Part shown: positions 10,601 to 19,399 of the stretch, piece by piece
Numbering within the stretch: the first letter of the stretch is position 1
Layout: each line of letters starts with the position of its first letter
Translations under genes and position numbers: made by a program
Assembly: GCA_009782605.1 (NCBI GenBank)
Contig: WRIR01000011.1
Coordinates: forward strand, 1 to 64,000
Origin: Eggerthellaceae bacterium
GTDB lineage: Bacteria > Actinomycetota > Coriobacteriia > Coriobacteriales > Eggerthellaceae
DNA: 64,000 bases
Reading direction: 5' to 3'
The notes under the pieces: model-generated
What the model was told of the DNA's origin: nothing
Database searches by the model: none
What the model saw: the letters and a program-made list of their open reading frames with translations, nothing else

Positions 10601-13600
10601 CCGAGTACTCGGCCTGCCAGACGCCGACGTTGCGCTGGTCAAGCGTGATGCCGTTGGCCACGACAACCGTGACCGACGGCCACAGGTCGAGGCCCGCCGC
10701 ATCGTCCTCAAGGTCGCCGACGGTCATGTAAGACGCCAGGTCCTCGAAGGTCACGGGCTTGGGTTCCGAGGTCTTCTGGAGCACCAGGGGGCGCTGCTGG
10801 AATTCAATCCACGGGGGGTTGCCTTCGTTTGTCCAGAAGGTGACCGTCACCGAGGCCTCGGGGTGGCCCTTCGGGATGAAGGTCACCTCATAGCCTGTGT
10901 TCACCTCTACCGGGCCGTCCCTGCCGATCGCGTTGTCGGTCACGTCGACATCCCAGGCACTGATGCCCTCGTCGGCAACCCAGGCCTCGGCCAGGGCACG
11001 GTCGATCAGCCCTTGCTTGACCTCGTCGCTCAAGCCCGTGAGGGCCTTTGCCTCGTCCAGGGTCAGCCATACGTTGTTGGCGCCGACGGTGTAGCGGACA
11101 TCGGGCTCGTCGGGGTCGAAGGCGCTGTCGATCTCGTCTTTCGGCACCACCTTGCCGATGATGTCCCGGGTGTTGTCGCCACCCACATAACCAGGCTCGG
11201 GCACCACGCCTATCTTGATCGGGTAATCATTGGGCTCAGCCTTGTAGCCGCCGTTGTCGACAACCGTCAGCACGCTGTCGGCGGGAGTCGGCTTGCCTTC
11301 GGCATCAGGGTTCTTCATGTTCCAGGCCTTGGCAGCCGCCAGGTCAAGGATCACCGGGTCGCTCGTGCCGTTCTTCTCGACGTTGTCCACGCTCTCGACG
11401 AAGTCGTAGGCAACAACCAGGTAGTCGCCGATGATGGTGGCGTTTTTGGTAGCCATGACGTATATGGTTTTGGTGGTCGTGTTATGGTCGGAGTCGGTGA
11501 CCTGGTAGGTGACCGGCTGCCAAAGGTCATGCATGTCCAGGTCGGCCGGCGACTGTGCTGTTGCGGGCTTCACCTCGACGAAGTTGTCGGCATCGCCCGT
11601 GCCCACCTTGACGAAGTCGGTGAGGTTGCCATCGAGGTCGTCGTTGGCCGTGACCCCGTACAGGGCCTCCCTGCCCGATGCAAGCCAGTCGGAGGGCAGG
11701 ATGGTGCCCGCCGGCTGGTTGGTCGGATCGCCCATCCAGATTACCCGGTTCTCGGCGAAGATGGTCGGGGAAAGGGCGTTGTCGACGAAGGCCTTGATAG
11801 TCACGACGGCATCGTCGTCCCCGCTGCTCTTGAAGGTGATCTCGAAGACGTCGTCTTGCTTCAGGGGCTGGTTGGCCGCGTCGGCAAAGCCTCCGTCAGA
11901 GACAAGCTCCTTGATGGTTGCGGACAAGACGGGGTCGAACTTTTCTTTCGTGCGGTCGCGGACCTCGACCTCGGCGCGCTGGAAGAACTCGTTAGCGTAG
12001 TCTGCCGTGCCGAGTTTCGCCACAAGCTGGTTCGCCTCGTAGACATTGATGCGGAAATTCATCGCGATGATGGACTGGTGCGTGCCGTTCTCTCCGTTCC
12101 AGTCTTTGGGGGCCATCAGCGGCGGGGTGCCGTCGTTGATGACTTTGGCGGTGATGGCCCTTTGCAGCTCTGTGTGGCCTGCCACCTGCACAACAACCTT
12201 GTAGTCCTGCACCACCGGGGTATAACCGCCATCGTCTGCCACTGTGGCAGTCGCCGGGTTGCCCTTGATGTCCCAGGCATGGGAGTCGGACATGTCGATA
12301 ATCTGCGCGTAGGTGGCGGTGCCGACAACGACCTGCGACGAGCGGACCACGAAGGACAGCGACTCAAGGATGAACTTGTCGTCGTATATGATGGAGCCGT
12401 CGTTGACGATGAAGGCACACTGGTCGGTGGTCGTGTTCCCGTCAGAGTCGGTGACCGAATAGGTGATCTGCGTCACCGAGGCCTCACTCAGCGGTATCTG
12501 GGGCAGCTGCTCGTTGCCGTCGGCATCGGGGTTGATGACTATCTTGTTGGTAAGGTCTCCGTCTTCCTTATCCCATGCCGTCACGCCTTTCATCATCTGG
12601 TCGCGGCTCACCATCGCGGTGCTCTCCGGGTCCCAGGGAATGTTGATCGGGCGTTCTTCAAAGTAGATCTCGGGGAACTCGCCCTCGCCCACCCCGATGG
12701 TGAGCAGGATCATGGTCTCTTTTTCCTCGTCCCACACCTCAAAGTGGAAGACCCCCCGTCCGTCCAAGGCGTTCGGGCCGGTAAAGGTGCCCAGGTAGCC
12801 GTCCAGGTCCCCTTCGGGGAGGATCATGGCCTTAAGCTCTTCTGTGCTCTTGTTGGGCCAGGTCTTTGCCGCAGCAGCCGCCAAGACCTCAACAACCGCC
12901 TCATAGCCGCCCTCTGCCGTATCCTTGGCCTCGCCGGGGCGTTGGGTGGTGCTGGTGCCCCAAACGTAGTTGACAGGGCCGAAGGGTGCCGGGTCGTCGG
13001 GGCCGAGCGTCCCGGCATCCACTACCGTGCCGGTAATGTCCTTGACAAGCGTGCCCGAAGGCGTATCCACGGCGGTCACCTTGATGGGATAGACGCCGAC
13101 GGCGTTTTTGTACGTGGTTTCAACGGTCACGTTGCCGGTAAGGCCTATCGGTGCGCCGGTCTCGCCGTTGAAGAGGGCGACCTTGCCCTTGGAGGTAGCC
13201 TCGCCTATCCAGGCAGAGGCGTTCGGCGAGACGTCGGAAAGCAGGGTCACGAAGGAGCGGGCATACAGGATGCGGCCGCCGTCCTTGTTCTCGCTGACCT
13301 CATAGCTGCCCTCGTTAACGACCACGACGCGCTTCTTCGTGTCGGAGTTGTTGTCGGAGTCGGTCACGGTGTATTCCAGGGTATAGAGGCCCGGGGTGTC
13401 AAGGTGTGCACCGGGGCCGTCCGCAGGGTCGAGGTAGGTGACGACTATGTCTTCCGGGTCGAAGTCCCCGTCCTCTTCGTCGGTGGCGCTCACCTGGTAG
13501 AGGTCTTTGTAGTCCGCGGGCAGGATGGCCGTGGCAGGCTTGTCGGCCGGGTCGCCGATCCAGACCTCAAGCGGGGTCGTGACGCTGAGCTCGGGCATAG

Positions 13601-16600
13601 AACCCTGTGCGACCGTGCCCGTCGGCTTGACTTCCGTCGCCGGGCTGGTGTCAACCCTCTTGTCGGTAACCGTGTTCCAGGCACCGAAGACGAGCGGGTA
13701 CTTGTCCTCTACGGGCTGGAAGTCGCCGTTGTCTATCACGTAGGGAAGGGCGTCGTCGGCAGAGTCCACCAGCTTGTAGACCTTGACGTCGGATGCCTTG
13801 ATAAGCTCGTTGTTCAGGTCGAGCATCATCATCTTGGCCTGTTCCACGTTACGCGTGAAGTCGTTCGCGGTCATGGAGTAGGAATCGTTGTCGCCGCCGG
13901 GGAAGAGGTGGTCGACGTCGACGACAGTGCCGGTGATCTCCTTCTGAGTCGTCTTGCCTTCGACCATCCAGACAAAGGGATAGTCGTCGATCTCGGCGTT
14001 CGCCTTGTACGGGGCCGGGTACAGGGCCGGCATCGTGACATCCGGGTCGGCCGGGTCAAGCCCCACGCCCTTGCCCGTCGGCGGGAAGTTGGAGATGTAG
14101 AGGTCGCCCTCTTTCGGCTTGTCGCCCGTTGTCCATGTCGGCAGGGCCTTGCCCTCGATGTCGTAGGCCTCGGCACGCGAATAGGTGCTCACCTGGCCCA
14201 TTGAGCCGTTGACTTCCTTTTGCTGGATGACGAAGTTCTTGGCGCCGATGATGATTTCCTCGTCCCGGTCTATCACGTAGCGGCCGTCGTCGATGACGAT
14301 GGCGCGGGTGTCTGTCGCGGTGTTGCCGTCGGAGTCGGTGACCGAATACTCGACCGAGTAGACGCCTACGACGCCCTTGGGGATTGTGCCGTTCGGGGTG
14401 CCGTTGACCTTGTAGGCGGTCTCGTCTATGAGGTCGCCGTCCTCAAGGTCCCAGACCGTCATCTTGGCCATGATTTCGTCACGGCTCAGGTTGTCGGTGC
14501 TGCCAGGCTCGAAGGGGTAGACGAGCGGGTAGCCGTCCGGTTTGTCGAAGATGATGACCGGGGCGTTGCCCTGCAGCTGGTAGGTCACGGTGGTCTGGAC
14601 GGTCGGGGACTCGCTTACCGAGAAGGTGACCGGGTATTCGCTGCCTTCCTTGCCCTCCATGATGCCGTTGTCGCCGTCAAGCACGGTAGCGTCCGTGGGT
14701 GTCTTGTCGTTGGTCAGCCACCAGGCCTCGGCCTCGGAGGCCTCGATGAGCTTCGCTACGACCTCGGGCGAGGTGCCCGTCCAGTCGGCCGCTTCCGTCA
14801 CCTGGAGCCCGGCGTAGTCCTTCGCGGCAATCGCGTAGCGGAAGCCGGTATCCGGGTCGGTTCCGTCGGTCAGCTTGTATTCGTCGTCTATGACCGTTGC
14901 GGTGATGTCCTGGGTTATAGCGGGGCTTTCGGCTACCGCGATGGTGAGCGGGTACTCGCCCGTGTCGCAGCCTTTTCCGTAGCCTTCTGCGTTCTCTGCA
15001 ACCATGGCCGTGGCGGGGGTCGTCCCGCTGGAAGAGGCTTGGTCGATCTTCCAGGCCTCGGCGCGGGCGTCCGCAAGTATCGTGTCCGCGTCGGCATCCG
15101 CTTCGTTCACGACGAAGCTCTGCGCATGCAGGACGTAGGTGTCGGTGCCGTCGTCGTCTATCAGGTAGCTGCCGTCGTTTACGATGTATACGCGGGTGGC
15201 TGACGACGGGTTGCCGTCGGAGTTGGTCACCGTGTAGGTGACCGGGTACATGCCGACCTTGTTGAAGTTCACGGCGTTGTCGCCCGTGTAGGTGACGTCG
15301 TCGGTGATGTCGTCGCCGTTCTCGGCGCTCAGGGCCTGGACGTCCTCCATGAAGAAGGCGCGGTCGGCGGCAGCCGGCGGGTCGATGGCGCCGGCAGGCT
15401 TCTTTGCCGGGTCGCCTATCCAGACGTTGATGGGGGATGTGAGCGTGATTATGGGCAGGTCGCCGTCGTAGACGTGCACCGTGATAGTCACGTAGTAGTC
15501 CGGCTCGTCGGGGGCGCCCTTCACGTGGAAGGTAAGGTCGTAGTCGCCCGCATCAACGGGGCTTGTCATCTCGACCGCGTAGACCTCGACATTGTCGGGC
15601 GACATCTTGTCGTCGGTGGACAGGCGGCCCTCGGCCCCTGCCAGCTCGATGAGCTTGGCGTCGCGCTCTGCAAGGGGCATGTCCATGATGTCCGTTGCGT
15701 TGTTCGCCGAGATGGAGAAGTCGTTCGCGCCGATGTAGGGGGTTGCCTTCTCATAGGGCAGGACGGTCACCTTGCCGTCGTCCCTGTCGATGTACTGGTC
15801 GGGGGCGTACTCGATCCCATAGGTGAGGAAGTATTCCTTGCCGTCAGGGTTTGCGGCCTTGAAGCCTGGCAGGTTGTATTCGCTGCGCGGGCCCCAGTCG
15901 GGGTCGACGTCGGACACCTCCACCGCAGGCTCGGGGCTGGGCGGGGTGTCGGCCCAGTTCGCCTTGGCCTCGATGAGGTCTTTCAGGTACGCGAGCTGTG
16001 CCGGGTCGTTCGTGCCCAGGTCGGCTATCTCCTGGGCCTCTAGCACGCCGATCCACTTGTCGGTATGGGTCAGCGTCAGGGGGGCGTCGGTTACTACCAG
16101 ATAGGGCGCCCGCGACATCATGACGTCGTGGTTCGGGGTGGGTGCAAGTGGGTTTTTGTTCGCATTCTTGTCTTCGAGGACGAAGGACACCTTGTCGCCC
16201 TCGCTGAGCGTGCCCATCACGGCCTCCGTCAGCGTGTAGGACCAGGTGCCGTCGGCAAGGAGGGTGCCCTCGCCGAGCTCGGTGCCGTCCTCAAGCACCG
16301 CGTACAGCTTCACGGCCGGCTCGGGATTGTGGGGGCCTGCCTCGGGCAGGGGGCCCGGGGCAGCCTGGGCCGCTCCGGCCTTCCAGGTGCCGGAGACCGT
16401 CGTTTCAAGGCCCGGCGACAGTGCGCCCATGTCGCCGCCGTGCGAGCTTATTTCCGCCGGGACGGGCGGCAGGGTGTCGAGGACGGTGACAGGTGTGCTG
16501 AGGATGTCCTCGGGTTTGGCGAATTTCCCGTGCCAGTTGGCATCGTCGGGGTCTTCGTCGCCGCGCCAGGCTTTGGCAACTTGATAGGTGTCGCCCGCGT

Positions 16601-19280
16601 ACAGGAAGCCTTCGGGGTTGTTGTAGCGCACCACGCCCTCGAAGGAGCCTGCGTCTGTCTCTACCGTATAAATGAGGTCTTCGCTGTTGTTGCTCCCCGA
16701 ATGGCGGAAAGACTGCGTCTGGCCGATCTCGCTTTGGAAGGTCGTGCCGTCGCGTGTGATGTCGAAGATGGCATAGGCCTCGTCGGTCCAGATATAGCGC
16801 ATTCCGTCGAGGCCTTCGGGCACCTGCCCGAGTGCACGCAGGTACAGGTCGGCGTTGGTGGCCTCTAGGAGCTCATAGAGCGTCGGCCCTGCGTTGTTGC
16901 CCGAGATGCGCCGGAACGACTGCATGCCGTCGACCATCGCCTCGTCGAAGGTCATGCCGTTGAGGGAATCGGGGGTTTGGTAGTAGGTGTCACCGTATGT
17001 GGGATGGTCAACCAGCGTGTTGAAGTTTTCCCCCTCAAGCGCATAGTCTATGAGCGACCAGTGCAGGTAGGGGTCTTCGTCAACCTGGTTGTTGTCGGAG
17101 GAGAAGGTGGTGCCGTTGCTCCAGACCGCCACGTCGGAATAGGTGGAAACGAATTTCGAGCCAGACTCTTTGTTCTGGAAGGCAAGGGCGCCTTCGCTTT
17201 CGTTGGTATTTGCGAAGCTGTAGTACAGGGGTTCGGTTATCTCAAAGGTAAGCCCCTCATGCATGCCGAAAGCACCGTTGCCGTCGACGGGGTCAACGTT
17301 GCCATGGGCGATGATGAAGGCCTCCGGGCCCACGGTAATGGTCCCGTCGTTCCAGCCCGGCGTGCCTAGATCTGATGTGCCAACTGCAGCAAGGGCAGCC
17401 CCTTTTTCAGAATAGAGCTCGATGGCCGACCCGGAGCCGGCGATATCAAAGGTGAAATTATCCCCACCAAACTCAAGGGCGGCGCTACTCTTCGTGGTGA
17501 TGGCAGTTGTAGCAACCGGTCGATTGCTGCCGTCGTTGTGTATTATCACTCGGCCGCCGCTTTTGATGTCGAACGTGTTGTTCGAGCCTCGGCCAAGGCG
17601 TAGGGCGGCAGAGTCAGGGTTTCCGCTGTTCGGGTTTCCTGCCTCTTCGGCAGGAACCCCCGAGAGGTCGGCCAGGTGCCTGTGAACCCGCAAGAACGCC
17701 TTGTTGGTTACGGAGCAGACCTGGGAGTCGGCTACTGCAAAAAACATCGTAGGCCCGTTGTTGCCCGAGGTGCCATGATTCTCAACGATCATCTCGGTGC
17801 CGTCGCCATCAAGGCTGAATGTGCCGCCTTCGATCTGCTGGGTAAAGGCATGGCTGCCGTTGGCATCCTTGCCCATTGAAAGTGCCTGGACGCTCGCTCC
17901 GTTCCTGACAATCGTGCCGCCCTTGATGCCTCCGATTGCAAGCGTTGAATTATAAAGGTTGTTGGTGCCCTTGCCTTCAGAGCGAAGGGCCAGCTTTGAG
18001 TTGTCGACCAACAAATCGGCTTGTACGTTTATTCCCTCAACAGGGGCAAACGACCCCGGAACGTGAACAAGCGCCCCGATAAACAGCGCCTGTGTGTTTG
18101 CGGCAGCCTTGTGCTTCGTGTTGTCAAAGTTGATTTCAGCATTGTTGATGAACTCTACCTTACACTGTGTGGAGTTCGCCCCGTTCCTCACATGAGCCTG
18201 TACAAGGTGGCTGGTGTCTCCTGTGAGCGTTGCCTTGGCCCCGTCGTATACCTGCTCGCGAACATTGACCATTGTGTCGTCGTCCGGGTTGTTGAAAGTG
18301 GCATCCCAAACAAGCTTGCCCGTAACTTCAAGGCTGCCGGAAACATTGCTTACAAGGCCGCCGGTCTGTGTGCCGACCCCCTCAACATCCTCCAAACAAA
18401 CCGTCCAGTTTTGGCCATCGGTTGTGTCTATGGGGGCTGTAATCATTTCGGTTCGCGGGAAGCTCATGCCATATTGGGGATAATACAAGTCAAAGGAGTA
18501 GAGAAAGCTCACTGCCCACGGATGGGCGCCGGAGGATATGAGGTAGCTTAGGGGGTGGTCTGCACTGGTGCGCTTGATATATGTATTAGTAAGGGTGAAG
18601 ATGGAATCGGGGGCATCCTCTGTCAGCTTGAAGCCGGGGCGGGCAGACGACGAAGAGGTGGGGTCGCCGCCGAAGTCCAGCGTGTTGCCTTGGCCGTCGA
18701 TGGTGAGGGTGCGGTCGACTATCAGGTCGTAGGCGGCTGCCGACAGGGTGGAAAGGCGCGGGATGTCGTTGGCAAGGTAGATGGTGGTGACATCGGGGTA
18801 GTTGTTCAGGACGTCGACGAGGTCTTCCCAGTCGGAGACCGTGGCCGCGGCACCGCTCACGGAGGGGCCGCCGAGCGACAGGGGCATGATGGAGATACCC
18901 TCGGCCGGGCCGGTGCCATCACCCTTGGGCGCGGTTTGGCCGGCGGTGGAGCCGGGCTCGTAGGCCGACTCGTAAGAATCGGACGGGGCGGGGCCGGGCG
19001 GGGGGCTGGCGGGCGGGGCCGCGACGTCGGGCCCTTCCGCATCGCCGGTGTCGGCGGCGGGGGGCTGGTCTCCTTCGTCGGGGTTCGTCGATGCTGCCTC
19101 GCTGCCGGCCGCGTCGGCTGCCGGGATGTCGGCTTCGTCGGCGAACGACATCATGGGAGAGGCCATCATGATAGCCAGGTTGATGGCGAGCACTGAGGCG
19201 AGCGCTTTCCTCAAAGCACTTGTCCTCCTGCCCTTCCGTCCCTTGGCTAAAGCGCGCTTCCCTGTATTCATGTTTGCCAC
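4650..19280 (-). CDS. Giant modular cell-wall-anchored surface protein (4876 aa) with multiple Ig-like/DUF5011-like modules, an InlB B-repeat and an LPxTG-like anchor
   Basis: Signal-like N-terminus; repeated VTDSDGNTxTxxRAIVIDDGRYIIDxDExIIIGAKDFVV blocks; near-C-terminal VNFDPNGGTLTGP...YTFLHWATTPEGGTEF...MTVYAQWEK (Listeria-Bacteroides repeat); C-terminal PKTGDTTNPWIWVLLVAASGVALGVLAYRRKKD. Confidence 0.9.
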   Translation of the reverse strand: MANMNTGKRALAKGRKGRRTSALRKALASVLAINLAIMMASPMMSFADEADIPAADAAGSEAASTNPDEGDQPPAADTGDAEGPDVAAPPASPPPGPAPSDSYESAYEPGSTAGQTAPKGDGTGPAEGISIMPLSLGGPSVSGAAATVSDWEDLVDVLNNYPDVTTIYLANDIPRLSTLSAAAYDLIVDRTLTIDGQGNTLDFGGDPTSSSSARPGFKLTEDAPDSIFTLTNTYIKRTSADHPLSYLISSGAHPWAVSFLYSFDLYYPQYGMSFPRTEMITAPIDTTDGQNWTVCLEDVEGVGTQTGGLVSNVSGSLEVTGKLVWDATFNNPDDDTMVNVREQVYDGAKATLTGDTSHLVQAHVRNGANSTQCKVEFINNAEINFDNTKHKAAANTQALFIGALVHVPGSFAPVEGINVQADLLVDNSKLALRSEGKGTNNLYNSTLAIGGIKGGTIVRNGASVQALSMGKDANGSHAFTQQIEGGTFSLDGDGTEMIVENHGTSGNNGPTMFFAVADSQVCSVTNKAFLRVHRHLADLSGVPAEEAGNPNSGNPDSAALRLGRGSNNTFDIKSGGRVIIHNDGSNRPVATTAITTKSSAALEFGGDNFTFDIAGSGSAIELYSEKGAALAAVGTSDLGTPGWNDGTITVGPEAFIIAHGNVDPVDGNGAFGMHEGLTFEITEPLYYSFANTNESEGALAFQNKESGSKFVSTYSDVAVWSNGTTFSSDNNQVDEDPYLHWSLIDYALEGENFNTLVDHPTYGDTYYQTPDSLNGMTFDEAMVDGMQSFRRISGNNAGPTLYELLEATNADLYLRALGQVPEGLDGMRYIWTDEAYAIFDITRDGTTFQSEIGQTQSFRHSGSNNSEDLIYTVETDAGSFEGVVRYNNPEGFLYAGDTYQVAKAWRGDEDPDDANWHGKFAKPEDILSTPVTVLDTLPPVPAEISSHGGDMGALSPGLETTVSGTWKAGAAQAAPGPLPEAGPHNPEPAVKLYAVLEDGTELGEGTLLADGTWSYTLTEAVMGTLSEGDKVSFVLEDKNANKNPLAPTPNHDVMMSRAPYLVVTDAPLTLTHTDKWIGVLEAQEIADLGTNDPAQLAYLKDLIEAKANWADTPPSPEPAVEVSDVDPDWGPRSEYNLPGFKAANPDGKEYFLTYGIEYAPDQYIDRDDGKVTVLPYEKATPYIGANDFSISANNATDIMDMPLAERDAKLIELAGAEGRLSTDDKMSPDNVEVYAVEMTSPVDAGDYDLTFHVKGAPDEPDYYVTITVHVYDGDLPIITLTSPINVWIGDPAKKPAGAIDPPAAADRAFFMEDVQALSAENGDDITDDVTYTGDNAVNFNKVGMYPVTYTVTNSDGNPSSATRVYIVNDGSYLIDDDGTDTYVLHAQSFVVNEADADADTILADARAEAWKIDQASSSGTTPATAMVAENAEGYGKGCDTGEYPLTIAVAESPAITQDITATVIDDEYKLTDGTDPDTGFRYAIAAKDYAGLQVTEAADWTGTSPEVVAKLIEASEAEAWWLTNDKTPTDATVLDGDNGIMEGKEGSEYPVTFSVSESPTVQTTVTYQLQGNAPVIIFDKPDGYPLVYPFEPGSTDNLSRDEIMAKMTVWDLEDGDLIDETAYKVNGTPNGTIPKGVVGVYSVEYSVTDSDGNTATDTRAIVIDDGRYVIDRDEEIIIGAKNFVIQQKEVNGSMGQVSTYSRAEAYDIEGKALPTWTTGDKPKEGDLYISNFPPTGKGVGLDPADPDVTMPALYPAPYKANAEIDDYPFVWMVEGKTTQKEITGTVVDVDHLFPGGDNDSYSMTANDFTRNVEQAKMMMLDLNNELIKASDVKVYKLVDSADDALPYVIDNGDFQPVEDKYPLVFGAWNTVTDKRVDTSPATEVKPTGTVAQGSMPELSVTTPLEVWIGDPADKPATAILPADYKDLYQVSATDEEDGDFDPEDIVVTYLDPADGPGAHLDTPGLYTLEYTVTDSDNNSDTKKRVVVVNEGSYEVSENKDGGRILYARSFVTLLSDVSPNASAWIGEATSKGKVALFNGETGAPIGLTGNVTVETTYKNAVGVYPIKVTAVDTPSGTLVKDITGTVVDAGTLGPDDPAPFGPVNYVWGTSTTQRPGEAKDTAEGGYEAVVEVLAAAAAKTWPNKSTEELKAMILPEGDLDGYLGTFTGPNALDGRGVFHFEVWDEEKETMILLTIGVGEGEFPEIYFEERPINIPWDPESTAMVSRDQMMKGVTAWDKEDGDLTNKIVINPDADGNEQLPQIPLSEASVTQITYSVTDSDGNTTTDQCAFIVNDGSIIYDDKFILESLSFVVRSSQVVVGTATYAQIIDMSDSHAWDIKGNPATATVADDGGYTPVVQDYKVVVQVAGHTELQRAITAKVINDGTPPLMAPKDWNGENGTHQSIIAMNFRINVYEANQLVAKLGTADYANEFFQRAEVEVRDRTKEKFDPVLSATIKELVSDGGFADAANQPLKQDDVFEITFKSSGDDDAVVTIKAFVDNALSPTIFAENRVIWMGDPTNQPAGTILPSDWLASGREALYGVTANDDLDGNLTDFVKVGTGDADNFVEVKPATAQSPADLDMHDLWQPVTYQVTDSDHNTTTKTIYVMATKNATIIGDYLVVAYDFVESVDNVEKNGTSDPVILDLAAAKAWNMKNPDAEGKPTPADSVLTVVDNGGYKAEPNDYPIKIGVVPEPGYVGGDNTRDIIGKVVPKDEIDSAFDPDEPDVRYTVGANNVWLTLDEAKALTGLSDEVKQGLIDRALAEAWVADEGISAWDVDVTDNAIGRDGPVEVNTGYEVTFIPKGHPEASVTVTFWTNEGNPPWIEFQQRPLVLQKTSEPKPVTFEDLASYMTVGDLEDDAAGLDLWPSVTVVVANGITLDQRNVGVWQAEYSVTDSDGNTTTASRAIVIDDGRYIIDEDEDIIIGARDYVVKRYGTGSVDGTEGQARSLSYAEAFDIDGNPLDVTWTGAPAGYVANAEVGKYPITWVVEDRPSVPKTITAHVTEADALDPGEKSSSYAIIASNFRANLEEAADIVKNDPASYVEWAKAEVIPLVPQAGPAVPWLTDRANFKAELGEYKPITFKVLADDDPANTQSIGITGTVSQGAPPVLEVSTPLEVWIGSDPNDPRRAANSVLPDKYSDLYDVKAYDEEDGDLIDAVVVTPDAETGPVVLDEPGLYKLHYSLTDSDNNTVTADRVVVVNDGRYDVGDGRILYADSFVTRVKDVTTDAGKINEEIIGKSKARLYDGETGDPISTTAINVGDNGGYKAAPGVYDIKVIAPDEPSGTLTRAIQGEVVDADEIGSGPNEEGKDNYYVFGNNIDLRISEAQVILDAPDPEAALLEALGAGARKTLPEGTIMTLTPVVQDDGGFAAVPGTYQVTLTDPEGNASVTLEVRVGDGNMPWVKAEPKPLNYTWEPDNPTNLSRDQIMKDVEAGDLDDGDITGWVVINPDANGNEVLPAIPMNAASVTPITYKVTDSDGNSATDTRALIVNDGSISYDDKYILQGKSFVVESKDVVGKDIPQLILDYSEAQAWETNGKPATAYVYDTVSMSAQPGDYHPVLGIVEYADLKRPITAKVLDDEKGTHGGNGDTYSITANDFRINLADARALQQAAGDDYDGEFLTRADTQSYLRADQGLAFGGTPALADDSGFKTAVFAEEDDPNYPTVIPVKFWVDEDHTAFVWVDVTVSNGEHPWLKVPPLKAVPLDAPFGPADYMEGVSAGDSEDGDLTDKVTYTETVDTSVEGIYEVEYSVIDSEGNETTAIGYVLVGPWAIDGDYGVSAWDFVTTVNDLESPDETTDELIKSRSHARAVHVLRDDDGNVTGIEEVEPAVKDDAGLIPEVGEYAPIKIGVVDPEGIDDPIIEITAKVVDQDNISNTPDDDGEVNDVNTGDPDDNNRYTVAANDVTITWTEAGDLLGLDDDVKQALIEKAAAEGFIVAPEGGIEGWPVDVVLNGIEQKPGSYPVVFVPKDTEGIEVPVTFTVVWSDPPTIFHDGPLVVDQTPDPALLGNEDLLEGVTVIDPKNPDLDIYKDVDVTDDEGDFPTIDTSKVGVYPVTYTYADPVMTNDDGTPLEVSVDRAVIVDDGRFIVDPENEVIIGAKDFVVSTKDNTWTGSAADALRLSFAEAYDFEGTPLEVELVGPVPTGFANRELGVYEFTFRAVGHDEPLKTVTGEVVDADVVEPGPDPYQSKYTLIAWDFTMDVEDAAKIDLPEGLIDAAKARVVKTVPTAPDASPVVVDDGGFAPEKGVFPITFGVSDQSVEDYSAEVEATVTDGSEPILSVRTPYEIEPGTPWDRPTAMVDVTAIDPGDGDITDDVIYYPTDPNKPVDTDKPGIYPVTYEVTDSDGNTVTAPRAVVVNDGRYVVGEGRILEAQSFVIKVTDVPSTSSAIPAHLIGMHQAKLYDGETGAELPTSLISIADDGGYTRTVATYDVVVAAPDAPSGTLTKPVKAKVVGADVLDKEPIDPEDPNGSKVYTYGNDIVLRISEAAAIIGARPMADGLSLLEADRLTSDDALIEALEAGAVATDIKTNALSSKAVHITNDGGFTAAPGLYMVDVADVDDICEITLKVQVIVGNPPVITPERPIVVPVSSNPGDLTNDQKKGKSTAYDPEDGDLTDQILAEGDVPGDVPGIYQVGLRVVDSDGNEDYVLVAVVVDDGSFVFGENYIIGAYDFTLPEVDVDTTNLSGQIMEKSRVTAAKNDGTPADVMVTDLAGYTNVGGQYHPVLAVVAEPTTNKTITATVIAPAAEEYDRFAVNFDPNGGTLTGPAVIYVQEPATTLSYLPSSPVREGYTFLHWATTPEGGTEFTRSTTVVADMTVYAQWEKVPEPKQPEPMPEAPKAAPKTGDTTNPWIWVLLVAASGVALGVLAYRRKKD

Positions 19281-19399
19281 CTCTGTCCTTTCTTGCGGTT
19301 CTTACCCGGTGGTGCTCTTTCGTCTGGCGGTGCCTGGTGTTCGGTTGCTTGTTGTTGCCTGCGATAGTGCCTGGTGGTGCTTCCCTGCTTCTTGCTGCA

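Noticed and set aside
9183-14204. 1673-aa plus-strand ORF antisense to the giant surface gene
   Set aside because: Shadow ORF produced by the high-GC3 repeated minus-strand gene; Val/Gly/Asp/Arg-rich with no domain motifs
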